In this document: piece by piece, positions 17,601 through 25,300 of the stretch
How positions within the stretch are numbered: position 1 is the first letter of the stretch
Layout: each line of letters opens with the position of its first letter
Source of the DNA: Massilia sp. NR 4-1
GTDB taxonomy: Bacteria > Pseudomonadota > Gammaproteobacteria > Burkholderiales > Burkholderiaceae_D
Direction: 5' to 3'
Assembly (NCBI RefSeq): GCF_001191005.1
Contig: NZ_CP012201.1
Location: 4,092,001-4,156,000 of the forward strand
DNA: 64,000 nucleotides
Position numbers and translations under genes: made by a program
The notes under the pieces: generated by a model
Told to the model about the DNA's origin: nothing
Seen by the model: the letters and a program-made list of their open reading frames with translations, nothing else
The model's database searches: none

Positions 17601-20398
17601 GCTTCGTAGGGCAGGAACACCAGCGTCAGCACGCCATGCGCGAACTGCAGGCCGCTGCGCCGCAGCGAGGCGCGCAGGTGCTGCTCCCACAGCGTTTCCG
17701 GCGGTTTTTTGCCCAGATCGTAGAGGGCGCTGACCAGCGGCGGCAGGAAGATGATGGCCAGGACGGCAGCGGTCCAGAACCAGGGATGGTGCAAGGCGCT
17801 GAAGGCCAGCAGCAGCGCGGCCATGAGCACCGGCGCCACCAGGCTGCGGCGCAGATTGTCGAACAGCTTCCAGCGCGACAGGGCCGACAGCGGATTGCGC
17901 TCGCGCCGGCCGCCGCGCAGCGGCACCGGGCCGGCCAGCCAGGACAGCAGCTGCCAGTCGCCGCGGATCCAGCGCTGGCGCCGGCTGACGTCGTCGTGGT
18001 AGCGCGCCGGATACTGCTCGTACAACTGGGCGTCGCTGACCAGGCCGGCGCGCAGATAGCAGCCTTCCAGCAGGTCGTGGCTGAGGATGCGGTTGTCGGG
18101 CAGACGCTCGCCCAGCACCTCCTCGAACACATCGACATCGTAGATGCCCTTGCCGATAAAGGAGCCTTCGAAGAACACGTCCTGGTACACGTCGGACACG
18201 GTGCGCGTGTAGGGGTCGATGCCCGGTTCGCCGCCGCACAGCCGTTCGTACAGCGAGGCCTGTTCGCTGGGCAGACTGACCGCCACGCGCGGCTGCAGGA
18301 TGCCGTAGCCTTCCACCACGCGCCGGGCCGGCGCCTCGATGCGCGGCTGGTTCAGTGGATGGCGCATGGTGGCGATGAACTGGCGCGCCGCGTCGCGCGG
18401 CAGCTGGGTGTCGGTGTCGAGCGTGATGACGTATTTGAAGCTGTCCAGGTCCGCGGTCTCGCCTTCCACCAGCGCGAACTTGTCGCGCGCGCCGCCGCGC
18501 AGGAAGCGGTTGAGGTCGGACAGCTTGCCGCGCTTGCGCTCCTGGCCCATCCACACGCCTTCGGCGCGGTTCCACAGGCGCGGCCGGTGCAGCAGCAGGA
18601 AGGGGCGCATGGCCGGCCCGTTGTCCGCCACCGCCAGCGGCTCCGGCACGCCGTTCGGCGCTTCCGGCGGCGCGGGCGGCGGCGCGTATTTTTCGTTCAG
18701 GCTGCGGATGCAGGACTGCGCCTGTTCCAGCAGGGCCGCATCGTCCGCCATCACTTCCTCGCGCGCATCGGCGAAGTCGGTCAGCAGGCAGTAGCGCAGG
18801 TTCGGATCGCGGTTGGCGAGAAAACGGACTTCCAGCTGCTCGCACAGCTCGGCCACATTGTCCTTGCTGAAGAGCAGGGTCGGCACCACCACCATGGTGC
18901 GCGCGTCGGACGGCACGCCTTCCTTGAAGTCCATGCGCGGCAAAGGGTGGGGACAGGTCAGCAGGGTCGCGGCCCAGTTCACCAGCGCCAGCGCCAGCTG
19001 GCTGCTGCCCATCAGGCCCAGCACCGCCACCAGCGCCAGTTGCCAGGGTTCGGCACCGTCGCGCAGCGCGCGCCCCAGCATCAGGGCCGTGACCAGCAGC
19101 GAGAGCGCGGCGATCGCGCCGAGATAGGTCGCCAGCGGCGCGCCGCGCGCGGCTTGCTGCAGCGCGGTCCAGGACGGCCGGCGCATCTCGGCCCGCTTTT
19201 CCAGCAGCGGCAGGCCGCGGCCGATCAGGTAGAAACCGATATGCGACAGGCGCGCTTCGCTGCCATTGCCCTCATGCAGGCGCGCCAGTTCCAGCGCCTG
19301 CTGCGCCACTTCCACTTCCGTCAGCGGCGAGCGGCGCGCCACTTTCTCGACCACGTGGCGGTACTGGTCGCGCGTGGCGAAATCCATCGCGCCATACACA
19401 TTGGCCGGGTCCTGGCGCAGCACCTGCTCCACCGCGCTCATGGTTTCGACGAATTCCTGCCAGTCCATGGTGCCGAGGAAACGCAGGCTGCCGATGCTGT
19501 TGGCGATCGAGACCTGGTCGGCGGCCTGCTGCTGGATCTCGATCTGGATCTGCTGCTCGATGGTCTGCTCGCTCTCGGCCAGCTTGTAGGTGATCCAGTT
19601 CAGCGCCAGCGTCAGGGCCGGGCTCTGGCCCTGCAGGCGGCGCGCCAGCTCGGCCACGAAGGCGCTGGTGATGGGCGGATTGGAGCGCGCCATATCGGCC
19701 ACCAGCAGGATCAGGCCGCTGGAATTCTTGTCGGCCACCTCCACCATCTGGTCGGCCCAGGTATTGGCCAGATCGCGCTGCACGCGGTTCTCGGCCACGC
19801 GCGCCGCCACGCGGCGCAGGTTCTCGATCAGGGCCAGGCGCAGCATGATGGGAATGGCCCACAGCTCGCCCAGCTTGAGCGGCGCTTCTTCCTGGTAGGC
19901 GTCGACGAAGCGGCACAGGCTTTCCGGGTCGACGCGGCCGTCGCCGTGGGCGATGATTTCCAGCGCGATCTGGTAGGCGCGCGGCGTGCCTTCGGGCGCG
20001 CCCTTGGCCAGGCGCGGCAGCTCCTTGCTGTAGTGCTTGGGCAGGTGGCGGCGCGCGGTGCGGATCTGTTCTTCGATCAGGTAGAAATTATCCAGCAGCC
20101 ATTCGGAGGCGGGCGTGATCTGGCGTCCGCTCTTCACCGCCGCAGTCAGTTCCTCGCAGGTGATGGCGATGACGGCGCTGTTTTCGGCCAGGCGCGAGAG
20201 CAGCCGGTCGCGTCCGCCATGCTGGCTCAGCTCATGGCTGCGCGCCAGGGCGCGGCCATGGTGCGCCATCTGCTGCGCGCTGTACAGCTCGGCGCGCAGC
20301 GGCGAATCGTCGTCCCGTTCCGCGCTGTGCAGTTGGCCCGGCATGGCCTCGCGGAACCCGGCCTGCATGCCGGGCACGAATTTGGTGAAATCAATCAA
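11648..20398 (-). CDS. ndvB: Cyclic beta-1,2-glucan synthase (NdvB/ChvB type)
   Basis: A giant inner-membrane enzyme of about 2,916 residues that makes and cyclises beta-1,2-glucan from UDP-glucose. The N-terminal third leads into the GT84 glycosyltransferase region: DTDTQLPRDAA carries the D-x-D, and RRQRWIRGDWQL resembles a Q-x-x-R-W motif. Clusters of membrane helices flank this part. The C-terminal half holds two carbohydrate-binding/GH94-type phosphorylase regions, with SCDWNDGMDKVG and ENEECQIDSISQSW typical of GH94; this part controls chain length. Size is close to the Brucella and Agrobacterium proteins (about 2,830). Start: a TTG at 20398 with GAGG upstream seems best; an in-frame TTG at 20437 and a downstream ATG are alternatives. 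It stands alone; no transporter (NdvA) gene adjoins it. Role: periplasmic glucan, osmoadaptation, host or surface interaction. Confidence 0.93.
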   Translation of the reverse strand: MIDFTKFVPGMQAGFREAMPGQLHSAERDDDSPLRAELYSAQQMAHHGRALARSHELSQHGGRDRLLSRLAENSAVIAITCEELTAAVKSGRQITPASEWLLDNFYLIEEQIRTARRHLPKHYSKELPRLAKGAPEGTPRAYQIALEIIAHGDGRVDPESLCRFVDAYQEEAPLKLGELWAIPIMLRLALIENLRRVAARVAENRVQRDLANTWADQMVEVADKNSSGLILLVADMARSNPPITSAFVAELARRLQGQSPALTLALNWITYKLAESEQTIEQQIQIEIQQQAADQVSIANSIGSLRFLGTMDWQEFVETMSAVEQVLRQDPANVYGAMDFATRDQYRHVVEKVARRSPLTEVEVAQQALELARLHEGNGSEARLSHIGFYLIGRGLPLLEKRAEMRRPSWTALQQAARGAPLATYLGAIAALSLLVTALMLGRALRDGAEPWQLALVAVLGLMGSSQLALALVNWAATLLTCPHPLPRMDFKEGVPSDARTMVVVPTLLFSKDNVAELCEQLEVRFLANRDPNLRYCLLTDFADAREEVMADDAALLEQAQSCIRSLNEKYAPPPAPPEAPNGVPEPLAVADNGPAMRPFLLLHRPRLWNRAEGVWMGQERKRGKLSDLNRFLRGGARDKFALVEGETADLDSFKYVITLDTDTQLPRDAARQFIATMRHPLNQPRIEAPARRVVEGYGILQPRVAVSLPSEQASLYERLCGGEPGIDPYTRTVSDVYQDVFFEGSFIGKGIYDVDVFEEVLGERLPDNRILSHDLLEGCYLRAGLVSDAQLYEQYPARYHDDVSRRQRWIRGDWQLLSWLAGPVPLRGGRRERNPLSALSRWKLFDNLRRSLVAPVLMAALLLAFSALHHPWFWTAAVLAIIFLPPLVSALYDLGKKPPETLWEQHLRASLRRSGLQFAHGVLTLVFLPYEAYISLDAIVRTGWRLLFSRKHLLEWRASALLRSGSDLGSSWRRMWISPLLALAAGAALALWHPRALGASLIFLFAWFAAPVVAWWISRPIIREQAQLKEEQTRFLHLLARKTWAWFDAFVGPEDNWLPPDNMQERPTQTVAHRTSPTNMGLSLLANLSAHDFGYITGGQLLARTEHTLRSMEKLERHQGHFYNWYDTVSMKPLLPIYISTVDSGNLAGHLLVLQPGLDALQDQPILGPRLADGVATTWLVLEEALAAAGHARPQGWDALRALASPEQPWYPATLQEWRDWLSALLRTAEAMQGDAALSDASAAMWAAALLDQLRAASAELGVLAPWIRAASGPPAQDAAVADTFTRVPTLRELAAMDGGALLPAEGSLASAAADDPVRQGAQAARARLQQIGALRQLAQQFEHPEFGFLYNPTTNLLAIGYNLSERRLDASYYDLLASEVRLASFVAVAQGQLPQEHWFALGRQLCIVHGQPVLLSWSGSMFEYLMPLLVMPTYPSTLLDQTYQSVIAAQIEYGKQRSVPWGISESGYNTTDAALNYQYRAFGVPGLGLKRGLGDDVVVAPYACMLGLMVDADAACQNLQKMAGLGFMGRYGFYEAIDYTPARLPRGQSHAVIKSYMVHHQGMGLLALSYLLHDRPMQRRFESDPLLQSTLLVLQERSPQAGAFHSNSAEQAAIRATAPEQAMPMRILTQPNTTVPETQLLSNGRYHVMVTNAGGSYSRWRELSVTRWREDSTRDNWGQFCYVRDLDDGAFWSTTYQPTLAEPRRFEVIFSEGRAEFRRTDREIELYTEMVVSPEDDIEMRRTRVTNQSNRRRTIEVTSFAEVVMAPAAADAAHPAFSKLFVQTEIVPDESAILCTRRPRGKSEHTPYLLHVMTVHDAQVLDVSYETDRARFIGRGNTAQAPQAMLEEGELSGSQGSVLDPIVAIRYRIVLEPDQAAIVDIVTGMTDTRDGAQYLIDKYQDRHMADRVFELAWTHSQVVLRQLNASEADAQLYGRLANHVIYPNPALRAEAAVLIRNQRGQSGLWAYAISGDLPIVLLQMKDPANIELARQMVQAHAYWRLKGLVVDLVIWYEDLSGYRQALHDQIIGLIASGIDAQAIDRPGGIFVRPFDQISAEDRILLQTVARAILVDSRGTLAEQIKRASPAPLRMPPLVADSRGQYDDAGPHTRQPHGLLLGNGIGGFTPDGREYAIVTGPGRRTPAPWSNVLANPQFGSVVSESGQAYTWHENAHEFRLTPWHNDPVSDASGEAFYLRDEESGQFWSPTALPARGSGDYLTRHGFGYSVFEHTEAGVTSAMTSFVALDAPVKYTLLKVRNDSPIARRLSVTGYVEWVLGDMRSRSGMHIVTEADPVSGALFAKNAYNTEFQGRVAFFHTDAGARSHTADRAEFIGRNGSLAQPAALRRVRLSGKTGSALDACAAIHAPFELLPGEEREIVFVLGLGGRRNADASTMVQKHGGAAAAQAALAAVQAHWDEVLGAVQVQTPDPALDVIANGWLMYQTIACRMWARSGYYQSGGAFGFRDQLQDAMAMVHTQPQLLREHLLLCAAHQFVEGDVQHWWHPPSDRGVRTHCSDDYLWLPLAAARYVASTGDLSVLEESAPYLEGRPVNPDEDSYYDMPGRSSQSGSLYEHCQRAIRNGLRFGAHGLPLIGSCDWNDGMDKVGEEGKGESVWLAFFLYEVLQRFAEVALRHGDEAFAGECREQAQRLSANVEQHAWDGEWYRRAYFDDGTPLGSRENEECQIDSISQSWGILSGAASRERVEGAMRQVDARLVRRDYGLIQLLDPPFDKADLNPGYIRGYVPGVRENGGQYTHAAIWTVMAFARMGEVEKAWELMRMINPVSHGADADSCAVYKVEPYVVTADVYAVAPHVGRGGWSWYTGSSGWMYRLILESLLGLTRQADSLTLAPLIPDDWQGFTLRYRHGRSVYAITVQRGEASSLEVDGVPQSSPQISLRDDGREHQVTLRLPRRTGTV

Positions 20399-20518
20399 AA
20401 CGGCCTCGCTTCCTTGAGCCGACGCTGTTTCCCCCAAGGGGATTAGCAGTATGGGTCAGCCCATCTTAAGCAGGCGCACGGCAGACGACAGTGCGCTAGC
20501 GTACACATGCGAGGAAGC

Positions 20519-20547
20519 AAAAAAAAAACGGCGGCCGGAGCCGCCGT
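20519..20547 (-). terminator. Terminator of the cysteine desulfurase-rhodanese gene
   Basis: ACGGCGGC / GCCGCCGT with a 4-base loop (20528-20547), followed on the minus strand by about ten T, 22 bases after the stop codon. The gap 20399-20518 between it and the glucan synthase start holds no gene and should contain the synthase promoter. Confidence 0.88.
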
Positions 20548-20569
20548 AAAGGACAGAACAGGTCGGCGC

Positions 20570-22561
20570 TCAGGCGGCCAGCGCCAGGACGGGCGCGGCG
20601 GCGGACATGGCCATGCCGCCCGCCAGGTGCCAGCACTGGGTATGGCCGAGACGGCGCAGGCAGTGCACGGCCTTGGCGCTGCGGTTGCCGCTGCGGCAGA
20701 AGAAGACCAGGGGCTGGCTGGGGTTGTGCTGCCAGGTTTCGATCTGCTGCGCCAGGCGGCTGAGCGGGATGTTGAGCGCGGCGCGCCCGCCGGGGCCGCC
20801 GGCGCTGGCGGCGTGCTCGTACGCTTCGCGCACGTCGACCAGCAGCACATTGGGATTGCTTTGCAGGAAGGCGGCCAGGCCGGCGGCGTCCAGGTTGACA
20901 TCGTCGGCGGCAGTCTGGCCAGCCCGCGCTTCAGCGCGCAGGCTGGTACAGAAGGCACTCTGTGTTTCGCTGGCGGGACAGACCAGGCTGTCGCCCCCCA
21001 GCAGTCCGGCCAGCGGCGCCAGCGCGGCCTGGCCGGTGAAGGCGTGGCGCACGGCGGCTGGCGCCAGCGTGGTCTGCGCCGCGTCGGCGCGACCCAGCAG
21101 GTAGATGGTGGCGTCGGCCACGCGGCAGGGCAGCAGCAGGCGCGCGCCCAGGCGCACCGGCGCGGCGGTAGCGGCGGTATCGGCGGCAGCGGTGCGCAGG
21201 CTGGCGCGCAGGGCGTAGCCGCCGCTGTGCAGCAGGGCGTCAATGCGCGCCTGCAGTTCCGGCTGGGCATCGATCACGGCGGCGGCGCGGCTGGCGGCGT
21301 CGAACACCAGCCAGCTGTGGCGGCCGGCATAGCTCAGCTGCACCACGCCGTCGGCCGCCGGCGGCACTTTGGCGTCGGGCAGCAGGCCGGCGCTGCGCAG
21401 CGCGGCGCCGCAGCGTTCGATGCGGGCGCAGGCCTCGTCGATGCTGGCGCTGTCGATGGTGGCGCCGAAGGACATGCGGATGGCGCTGCTGCTGCGCCAG
21501 TCGGGCAGTCCCATGGCTTGCAGCACATAGCTGGGCGCGGCCTTGGCGGCGGAGCAGGCGCTGCCCGAGCTGACGCGCACGGCGGCGGCGTCGAAGACAT
21601 CGAGCAGTTCGCGCGCGGCCAGGCCCGGCACGGAGAAGTTCAGGGTGGTCGGCAGTGTGTGCTCAAAAGCGGCGTTGAAAACGATGCCGGGCAGCGCGCG
21701 GCGCAGGCTGGCCGCCAGACGCTCGCGGAAGCCGTCCAGTTCGGCATGGCTGCGGAAGATCTTGCCCTCTTCCAGCGCATGCAGCACGGCGCCCAGGGCG
21801 GCGATGCCTGCCATGTTCTCGGTGCCGGAACGCAGGCCGCTTTCCTGGCCGCCGCCCATGATCAGCGGCGTGAACGGCGCCTCGGCGCGCACATACAGCA
21901 TGCCGATGCCTTTCGGCGCGAACAGCTTGTGGCCGGAGAACGGCGCGTAATCGATGCGCGTGGCCTGCAGGTTCAGTGCCAGCTTGCCCAGGCCCTGCAC
22001 GCAATCCACCATCCACAGCGCGCTGCTGTGGGCCAGCGCGGCGCCGATGCCATCCAGGTCGGAAATCACGCCGGTTTCATTATTGGCCGCCATGGTGCAG
22101 ACCAGGGCCGCTTCCGGCGCCAGCGCGCGCAGCGCATCGAGGTCGTGGCGGCCGCTGGCGTCGACCGGCAGCGCGTACAGCAGCAGGTCGAGGCCGAGCA
22201 GGCGGTTCCAGTGCGCCAGCGCTTCCGGCACGGCCTTGTGTTCGGTGGCGCCATACACCAGCAGGCTGCCGACGCGCTGGCCGGCGGCGCGCCGGTCGCG
22301 GATCGCGCACAGGGCCGACAGCACGGCGGTCTGGATGCCTTCGGTGGCGCCGCTGTTGAAGACCAGGCGGCCGTCGCCCACGCCCAGCAGGCGGCGCGCG
22401 CAGGCGCGCGCATCGTCCATCAGCGCCTTGGCTTTCAGGCCGGCGCCGTGGCTGCTGCTGGGATTGCCAAAGCCTTGCGCCATGGCGTGCAGGGCGGCGT
22501 CGATGGCGGCGGGCAGGACCGCGGTAGTGGCGTTTCCGTCAAGGTAGATTTCGGTGCTCAT
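20570..22561 (-). CDS. Cysteine desulfurase fused to degenerate MBL-like segment and rhodanese
   Basis: A protein of 663 residues in three parts. Residues 1-395 are a NifS/IscS-type cysteine desulfurase: PLP lysine K212 in SGHK, conserved TEHK near 109, and active-site Cys336 in SSGSACS. Residues about 405-545 look like a persulfide-dioxygenase-type metallo-beta-lactamase fold (SWLVFDAASRAAAVIDAQPE; later FTGQAAL and a CPASETQSAF block), but the metal motif H-x-H-x-D-H has become TAAADT at 457-462, so it is probably inactive. Residues 550-660 are a rhodanese with Cys622 in the loop CRSGNRS. The logical chemistry is sulfur release from cysteine and transfer to the rhodanese thiol. It is divergent from an Lrp-type regulator, suggesting cysteine-responsive control. 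ATG 22561 lacks a clear ribosome binding site; an in-frame TTG lies at 22576. Confidence 0.85.
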   Translation of the reverse strand: MSTEIYLDGNATTAVLPAAIDAALHAMAQGFGNPSSSHGAGLKAKALMDDARACARRLLGVGDGRLVFNSGATEGIQTAVLSALCAIRDRRAAGQRVGSLLVYGATEHKAVPEALAHWNRLLGLDLLLYALPVDASGRHDLDALRALAPEAALVCTMAANNETGVISDLDGIGAALAHSSALWMVDCVQGLGKLALNLQATRIDYAPFSGHKLFAPKGIGMLYVRAEAPFTPLIMGGGQESGLRSGTENMAGIAALGAVLHALEEGKIFRSHAELDGFRERLAASLRRALPGIVFNAAFEHTLPTTLNFSVPGLAARELLDVFDAAAVRVSSGSACSAAKAAPSYVLQAMGLPDWRSSSAIRMSFGATIDSASIDEACARIERCGAALRSAGLLPDAKVPPAADGVVQLSYAGRHSWLVFDAASRAAAVIDAQPELQARIDALLHSGGYALRASLRTAAADTAATAAPVRLGARLLLPCRVADATIYLLGRADAAQTTLAPAAVRHAFTGQAALAPLAGLLGGDSLVCPASETQSAFCTSLRAEARAGQTAADDVNLDAAGLAAFLQSNPNVLLVDVREAYEHAASAGGPGGRAALNIPLSRLAQQIETWQHNPSQPLVFFCRSGNRSAKAVHCLRRLGHTQCWHLAGGMAMSAAAPVLALAA

Positions 22562-22582
22562 GGTGCGGGAGGACAAGGAGAT

Positions 22583-22642
22583 ATGGATAGCTTACGCAAT
22601 TTACCTGAAAGATTTATTCCAAAATCTCCCCGCATCGCCTAG
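22583..22642 (+). CDS. Possible 19-residue leader peptide before the Lrp-type regulator
   Basis: ATG at 22583, preceded by AAGGAGAT, opens a 19-codon frame (MDSLRNLPERFIPKSPRIA) ending in TAG, 39 bases before the regulator start. The ribosome binding site is stronger than that of any neighbouring start. It could be a translated leader, or the start-like signal may be coincidental within the divergent promoter region. Confidence 0.3.
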   Translation: MDSLRNLPERFIPKSPRIA

Positions 22643-22681
22643 TATTTGGCATACACATGCTACCAATCTCAAATTCATAGA

Positions 22682-23167
22682 ATGATCCATCTCGACCGCT
22701 TCGATTATGCGATTCTCGCCGCCTTGCAGGCCGACGGCACCCTGTCGATTGCCGAGCTGGCCGAGCGCGTCGGCCTGTCCAGCACGCCATGCTGGAAGCG
22801 CCTCAAGCGGCTGGAGGAGGAGGGCTATATCGAGAGCCGGGTCGCCATCGTCAACCGGCGCAAGGTCGGCCTGCCGGTGACGGTCTTCGTCAGCGTGCGC
22901 ACCAGCCAGCACGACGAGAAATGGCTGGCGCGCTTCGCCGCCGCCGTCACCGCCCTGCCCGAGGTGCTGGAATTCCACCGCATGAGCGGCGACGTGGATT
23001 ACCTGTTGAAGGTGGTGACCACCGATATCGAGGGCTATGACCGCTTTTACAAGAAACTCATCAAGGTGGCCCATCTGACGGGCGTGTCCTCGGCGTTCTC
23101 GATGGAACAGATCAAGTCGAGCAGCGCGCTGCCGCTGGAACTGCTGTCGCACGGCCTGCCGAGCTAG
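22682..23167 (+). CDS. Lrp/AsnC-family transcriptional regulator
   Basis: A protein of 161 residues. The N-terminal winged helix contains LDRFDYAILAALQADG and the recognition helix region RVGLSSTPCWKRLKRLEEEG, standard for the family. The C-terminal RAM ligand-binding domain follows (VFVSVRTSQHDEKWLARF, then SGDVDYLLKVVTTDIEGYD). Members bind an amino acid and DNA as dimers or octamers. Divergent placement next to a cysteine desulfurase suggests it senses cysteine or a related amino acid and controls that gene (inference). The ATG at 22682 fits the family N-terminus; no clear ribosome binding site precedes it. Confidence 0.92.
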   Translation: MIHLDRFDYAILAALQADGTLSIAELAERVGLSSTPCWKRLKRLEEEGYIESRVAIVNRRKVGLPVTVFVSVRTSQHDEKWLARFAAAVTALPEVLEFHRMSGDVDYLLKVVTTDIEGYDRFYKKLIKVAHLTGVSSAFSMEQIKSSSALPLELLSHGLPS

Positions 23168-23267
23168 GGAAAGCATGGCAAAATGGCCATGGCGCAGTTG
23201 TTGCGCCTGGCCGCGCCTGGCGCACCGCCTGCCGAGTTGGCCGGAACATGGGATAATCGGGGGTACG

Positions 23268-24431
23268 ATGTTGAAACCCCTGCTGGAGCGCTGGCTCCCC
23301 CTGCCCCATAACGCCAGTCTGAGCGAACGCCTGCGCGCCTGCACCGGCGCCATGCTCGGCCTGCTGCTGACCGCCGTGTGCAGCCACTGGCTGCTGGGCG
23401 ATGCCGCCATTTACCTGGTGGCGCCGATGGGCGCCTCCGCCGTCCTGCTGTTCTGCCTGCCCGCCAGTCCGCTGGCCCAGCCCTGGTCCGTGATCGGCGG
23501 CAATGTGGTGTCGGGCCTGGTGGGCGCGGCCTGCGTGCGCTGGTTCGGCCCCGGCATGGCCAGCGCCGCGCTGGCCAGTTGCGGCGCCATCGCCGCCATG
23601 TTCGCGCTGCGCTGCCTGCATCCGCCCGGCGGCGCGGTGGCCCTGACCACGGTGATCGGCGGCCCGGCCGTGCATGCGGCCGGCTTCGGCTTCGCGCTCG
23701 GGCCGGTACTGCTGAACTCGGCCGTGATGGTGCTCGGCGCCGTCCTGTACAACAACCTCAGCGGCCGGCGCTATCCGCATGCCCAGCATGCGACGCCCAA
23801 CCCGCACGCCACGCGCGACCCGCTGCCGACCGGCCGCCTCGGCTTCCAGTCCGCCGACCTGGACGCGGTGCTGCGCCAGTACGGCCAGGTGCTCGACGTC
23901 AGCCGCGACGACCTGGAAGCCATCATCCAGCAGACCGAGATGCGCGCCTACCAGCGCCGTTTCGGCCAGATCCGTTGCGCCAGCATCATGTCGCAGGATG
24001 TGGTGACGGTGGAATTCGGCACGCCGCTGGCCACTGCCTGGCAGCTGATGCAGCGCCACCGCGTGGCCGCCCTGCCCGTGCTCAATCCAGGCCGGCGCGT
24101 GATCGGCATCGTGACCCAGGGCGATTTCCTGCGGCACAGCGGCCTGGACGACTTCACCAGCCTGCCGGCGCGCCTGCGCCAGTTCCTGCGGCCCAGCGGG
24201 CGCAGCCATGGCGACAAGCCGGAAGTGGTGGGCCAGATCATGACGGCGCGCCCGCAGACGGCGGCGCTGGACACGCCCATCGTCGACCTGGTGCCGCTGA
24301 TGGCGGACAGCGGCCTGCATCACATTCCCGTGGTGGATGCGGCCGGCCGCTGCGCCGGCATCCTGACCCAGTCCGACCTGATGGCCGCGCTGTACGAAAG
24401 CCGCCTGGCCGACATGCAGCAGGCCGCCTGA
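23268..24431 (+). CDS. HPP-family membrane protein with C-terminal CBS pair
   Basis: A protein of 387 residues. Four to five membrane helices fill residues 20-170, including the HPPGGA signature near 120 that names the HPP family. The cytosolic C-terminus carries two CBS domains (SIMSQDVVTVEFGTP near 240, and IMTARPQTAALDTP near 325), which usually bind adenine nucleotides. HPP proteins have been linked to nitrite transport in plants and cyanobacteria; the substrate here is not evident. The start at 23268 (MLKPLLERW) has a weak G-rich site; longer frames upstream lack a good start. It converges on the aspartic protease gene with a 30-base gap. Confidence 0.85.
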   Translation: MLKPLLERWLPLPHNASLSERLRACTGAMLGLLLTAVCSHWLLGDAAIYLVAPMGASAVLLFCLPASPLAQPWSVIGGNVVSGLVGAACVRWFGPGMASAALASCGAIAAMFALRCLHPPGGAVALTTVIGGPAVHAAGFGFALGPVLLNSAVMVLGAVLYNNLSGRRYPHAQHATPNPHATRDPLPTGRLGFQSADLDAVLRQYGQVLDVSRDDLEAIIQQTEMRAYQRRFGQIRCASIMSQDVVTVEFGTPLATAWQLMQRHRVAALPVLNPGRRVIGIVTQGDFLRHSGLDDFTSLPARLRQFLRPSGRSHGDKPEVVGQIMTARPQTAALDTPIVDLVPLMADSGLHHIPVVDAAGRCAGILTQSDLMAALYESRLADMQQAA

Positions 24432-24461
24432 GCGGCCTGAATTACGGCCTGAAGCGCGGCC

Positions 24462-25091
24462 TCAGTTGCGGCGCACCAGGGTCATCTGCTCGCCATCGCG
24501 GCGCATCTCGAAGCGGTTGAGAAAGGAATTGCCGAGCAGGATGAGGGGCAGGCCGCTTTCATGCACCACCGCCTCCAGCCCGGTGAGTTCGATGTCGCCG
24601 ATGCGCAGCTTGTCCAGGCGCACGCGGTAGACCGGCACCACGCCGCCCGCCGTGCTGCTCAGCATGGGCTTGCCCTTGCGGTAATCGATGCCCATGCGCC
24701 GCGCCTCGGCCGCCGGCAAGGCGACCAGGCTGGCGCCGGTATCGATCAGCATGCGCGCGGCCTGGCCATTGATTTCCCCGTTGACCAGGTAGTGGCCCAT
24801 GGCATCGGGCGCCAGCGTGATCCTGGCCTGGGCGCCGGCGCCGCCGCGCGCGGCATTGGCGCCCAGCACGATGCTGTAGCGCCGGCCGTTTTCCTCGAGC
24901 ACGGCCTGCTGGCCAGCCACCGCCACCAGCTTGCTGCCGTCGGGCAGGACGGCGCCCACCGCATACACCTTGGGCGGGGCGCCATCGACGGCCAGCATGG
25001 CCTTCTCGGCAAACACGCCCAGCAGGCTGACGTCGCCGGCCTGGGCCGCCGCCGCGCCCAGCAAGCATGACAGGAAAACACATAGACGCAT
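24462..25091 (-). CDS. Exported retropepsin-like aspartic protease
   Basis: A protein of 209 residues with a signal peptide (MRLCVFLSCLLGAAAAQA). The catalytic motif of clan AA single-domain aspartic proteases is visible as MLIDTGASLVALP near residue 120 (D-T-G-A), followed by LGNSFLNRFEM near 190, the second conserved segment. The family (TIGR02281-like) acts as homodimers in the periplasm; its substrates are largely unknown. GGAGG 9 bases before the ATG at 25091 fixes the start, although the frame stays open for another 195 bases. Confidence 0.88.
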   Translation of the reverse strand: MRLCVFLSCLLGAAAAQAGDVSLLGVFAEKAMLAVDGAPPKVYAVGAVLPDGSKLVAVAGQQAVLEENGRRYSIVLGANAARGGAGAQARITLAPDAMGHYLVNGEINGQAARMLIDTGASLVALPAAEARRMGIDYRKGKPMLSSTAGGVVPVYRVRLDKLRIGDIELTGLEAVVHESGLPLILLGNSFLNRFEMRRDGEQMTLVRRN

Positions 25092-25300
25092 GATGGCCAC
25101 CTCCAGATCTGGATTCTGCCACATTTCCAAGCAGAAATTTGCAGCCGGCCTTGCGCGATACGGCAAGCAGCGCCCAACAACCGCGGCAAGCGCCGGCAAG
25201 GTCAATAGTGACAGGACAACCATTTTTTCCTTCCGGCCAGAACACGGTTTCGCGTATGCTAGGCAGCTTCTTTCTGTTCCCTTCACTCACAGGAAAACCC

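Noticed and set aside
11606..20446. Plus-strand frames of 1,790 and 1,137 codons opposite the glucan synthase
   Set aside because: They are antisense to a clearly conserved enzyme. Their composition (His, Gln, Arg, Ala, Gly rich) is the mirror of GC3-biased codons, with no domain motifs.
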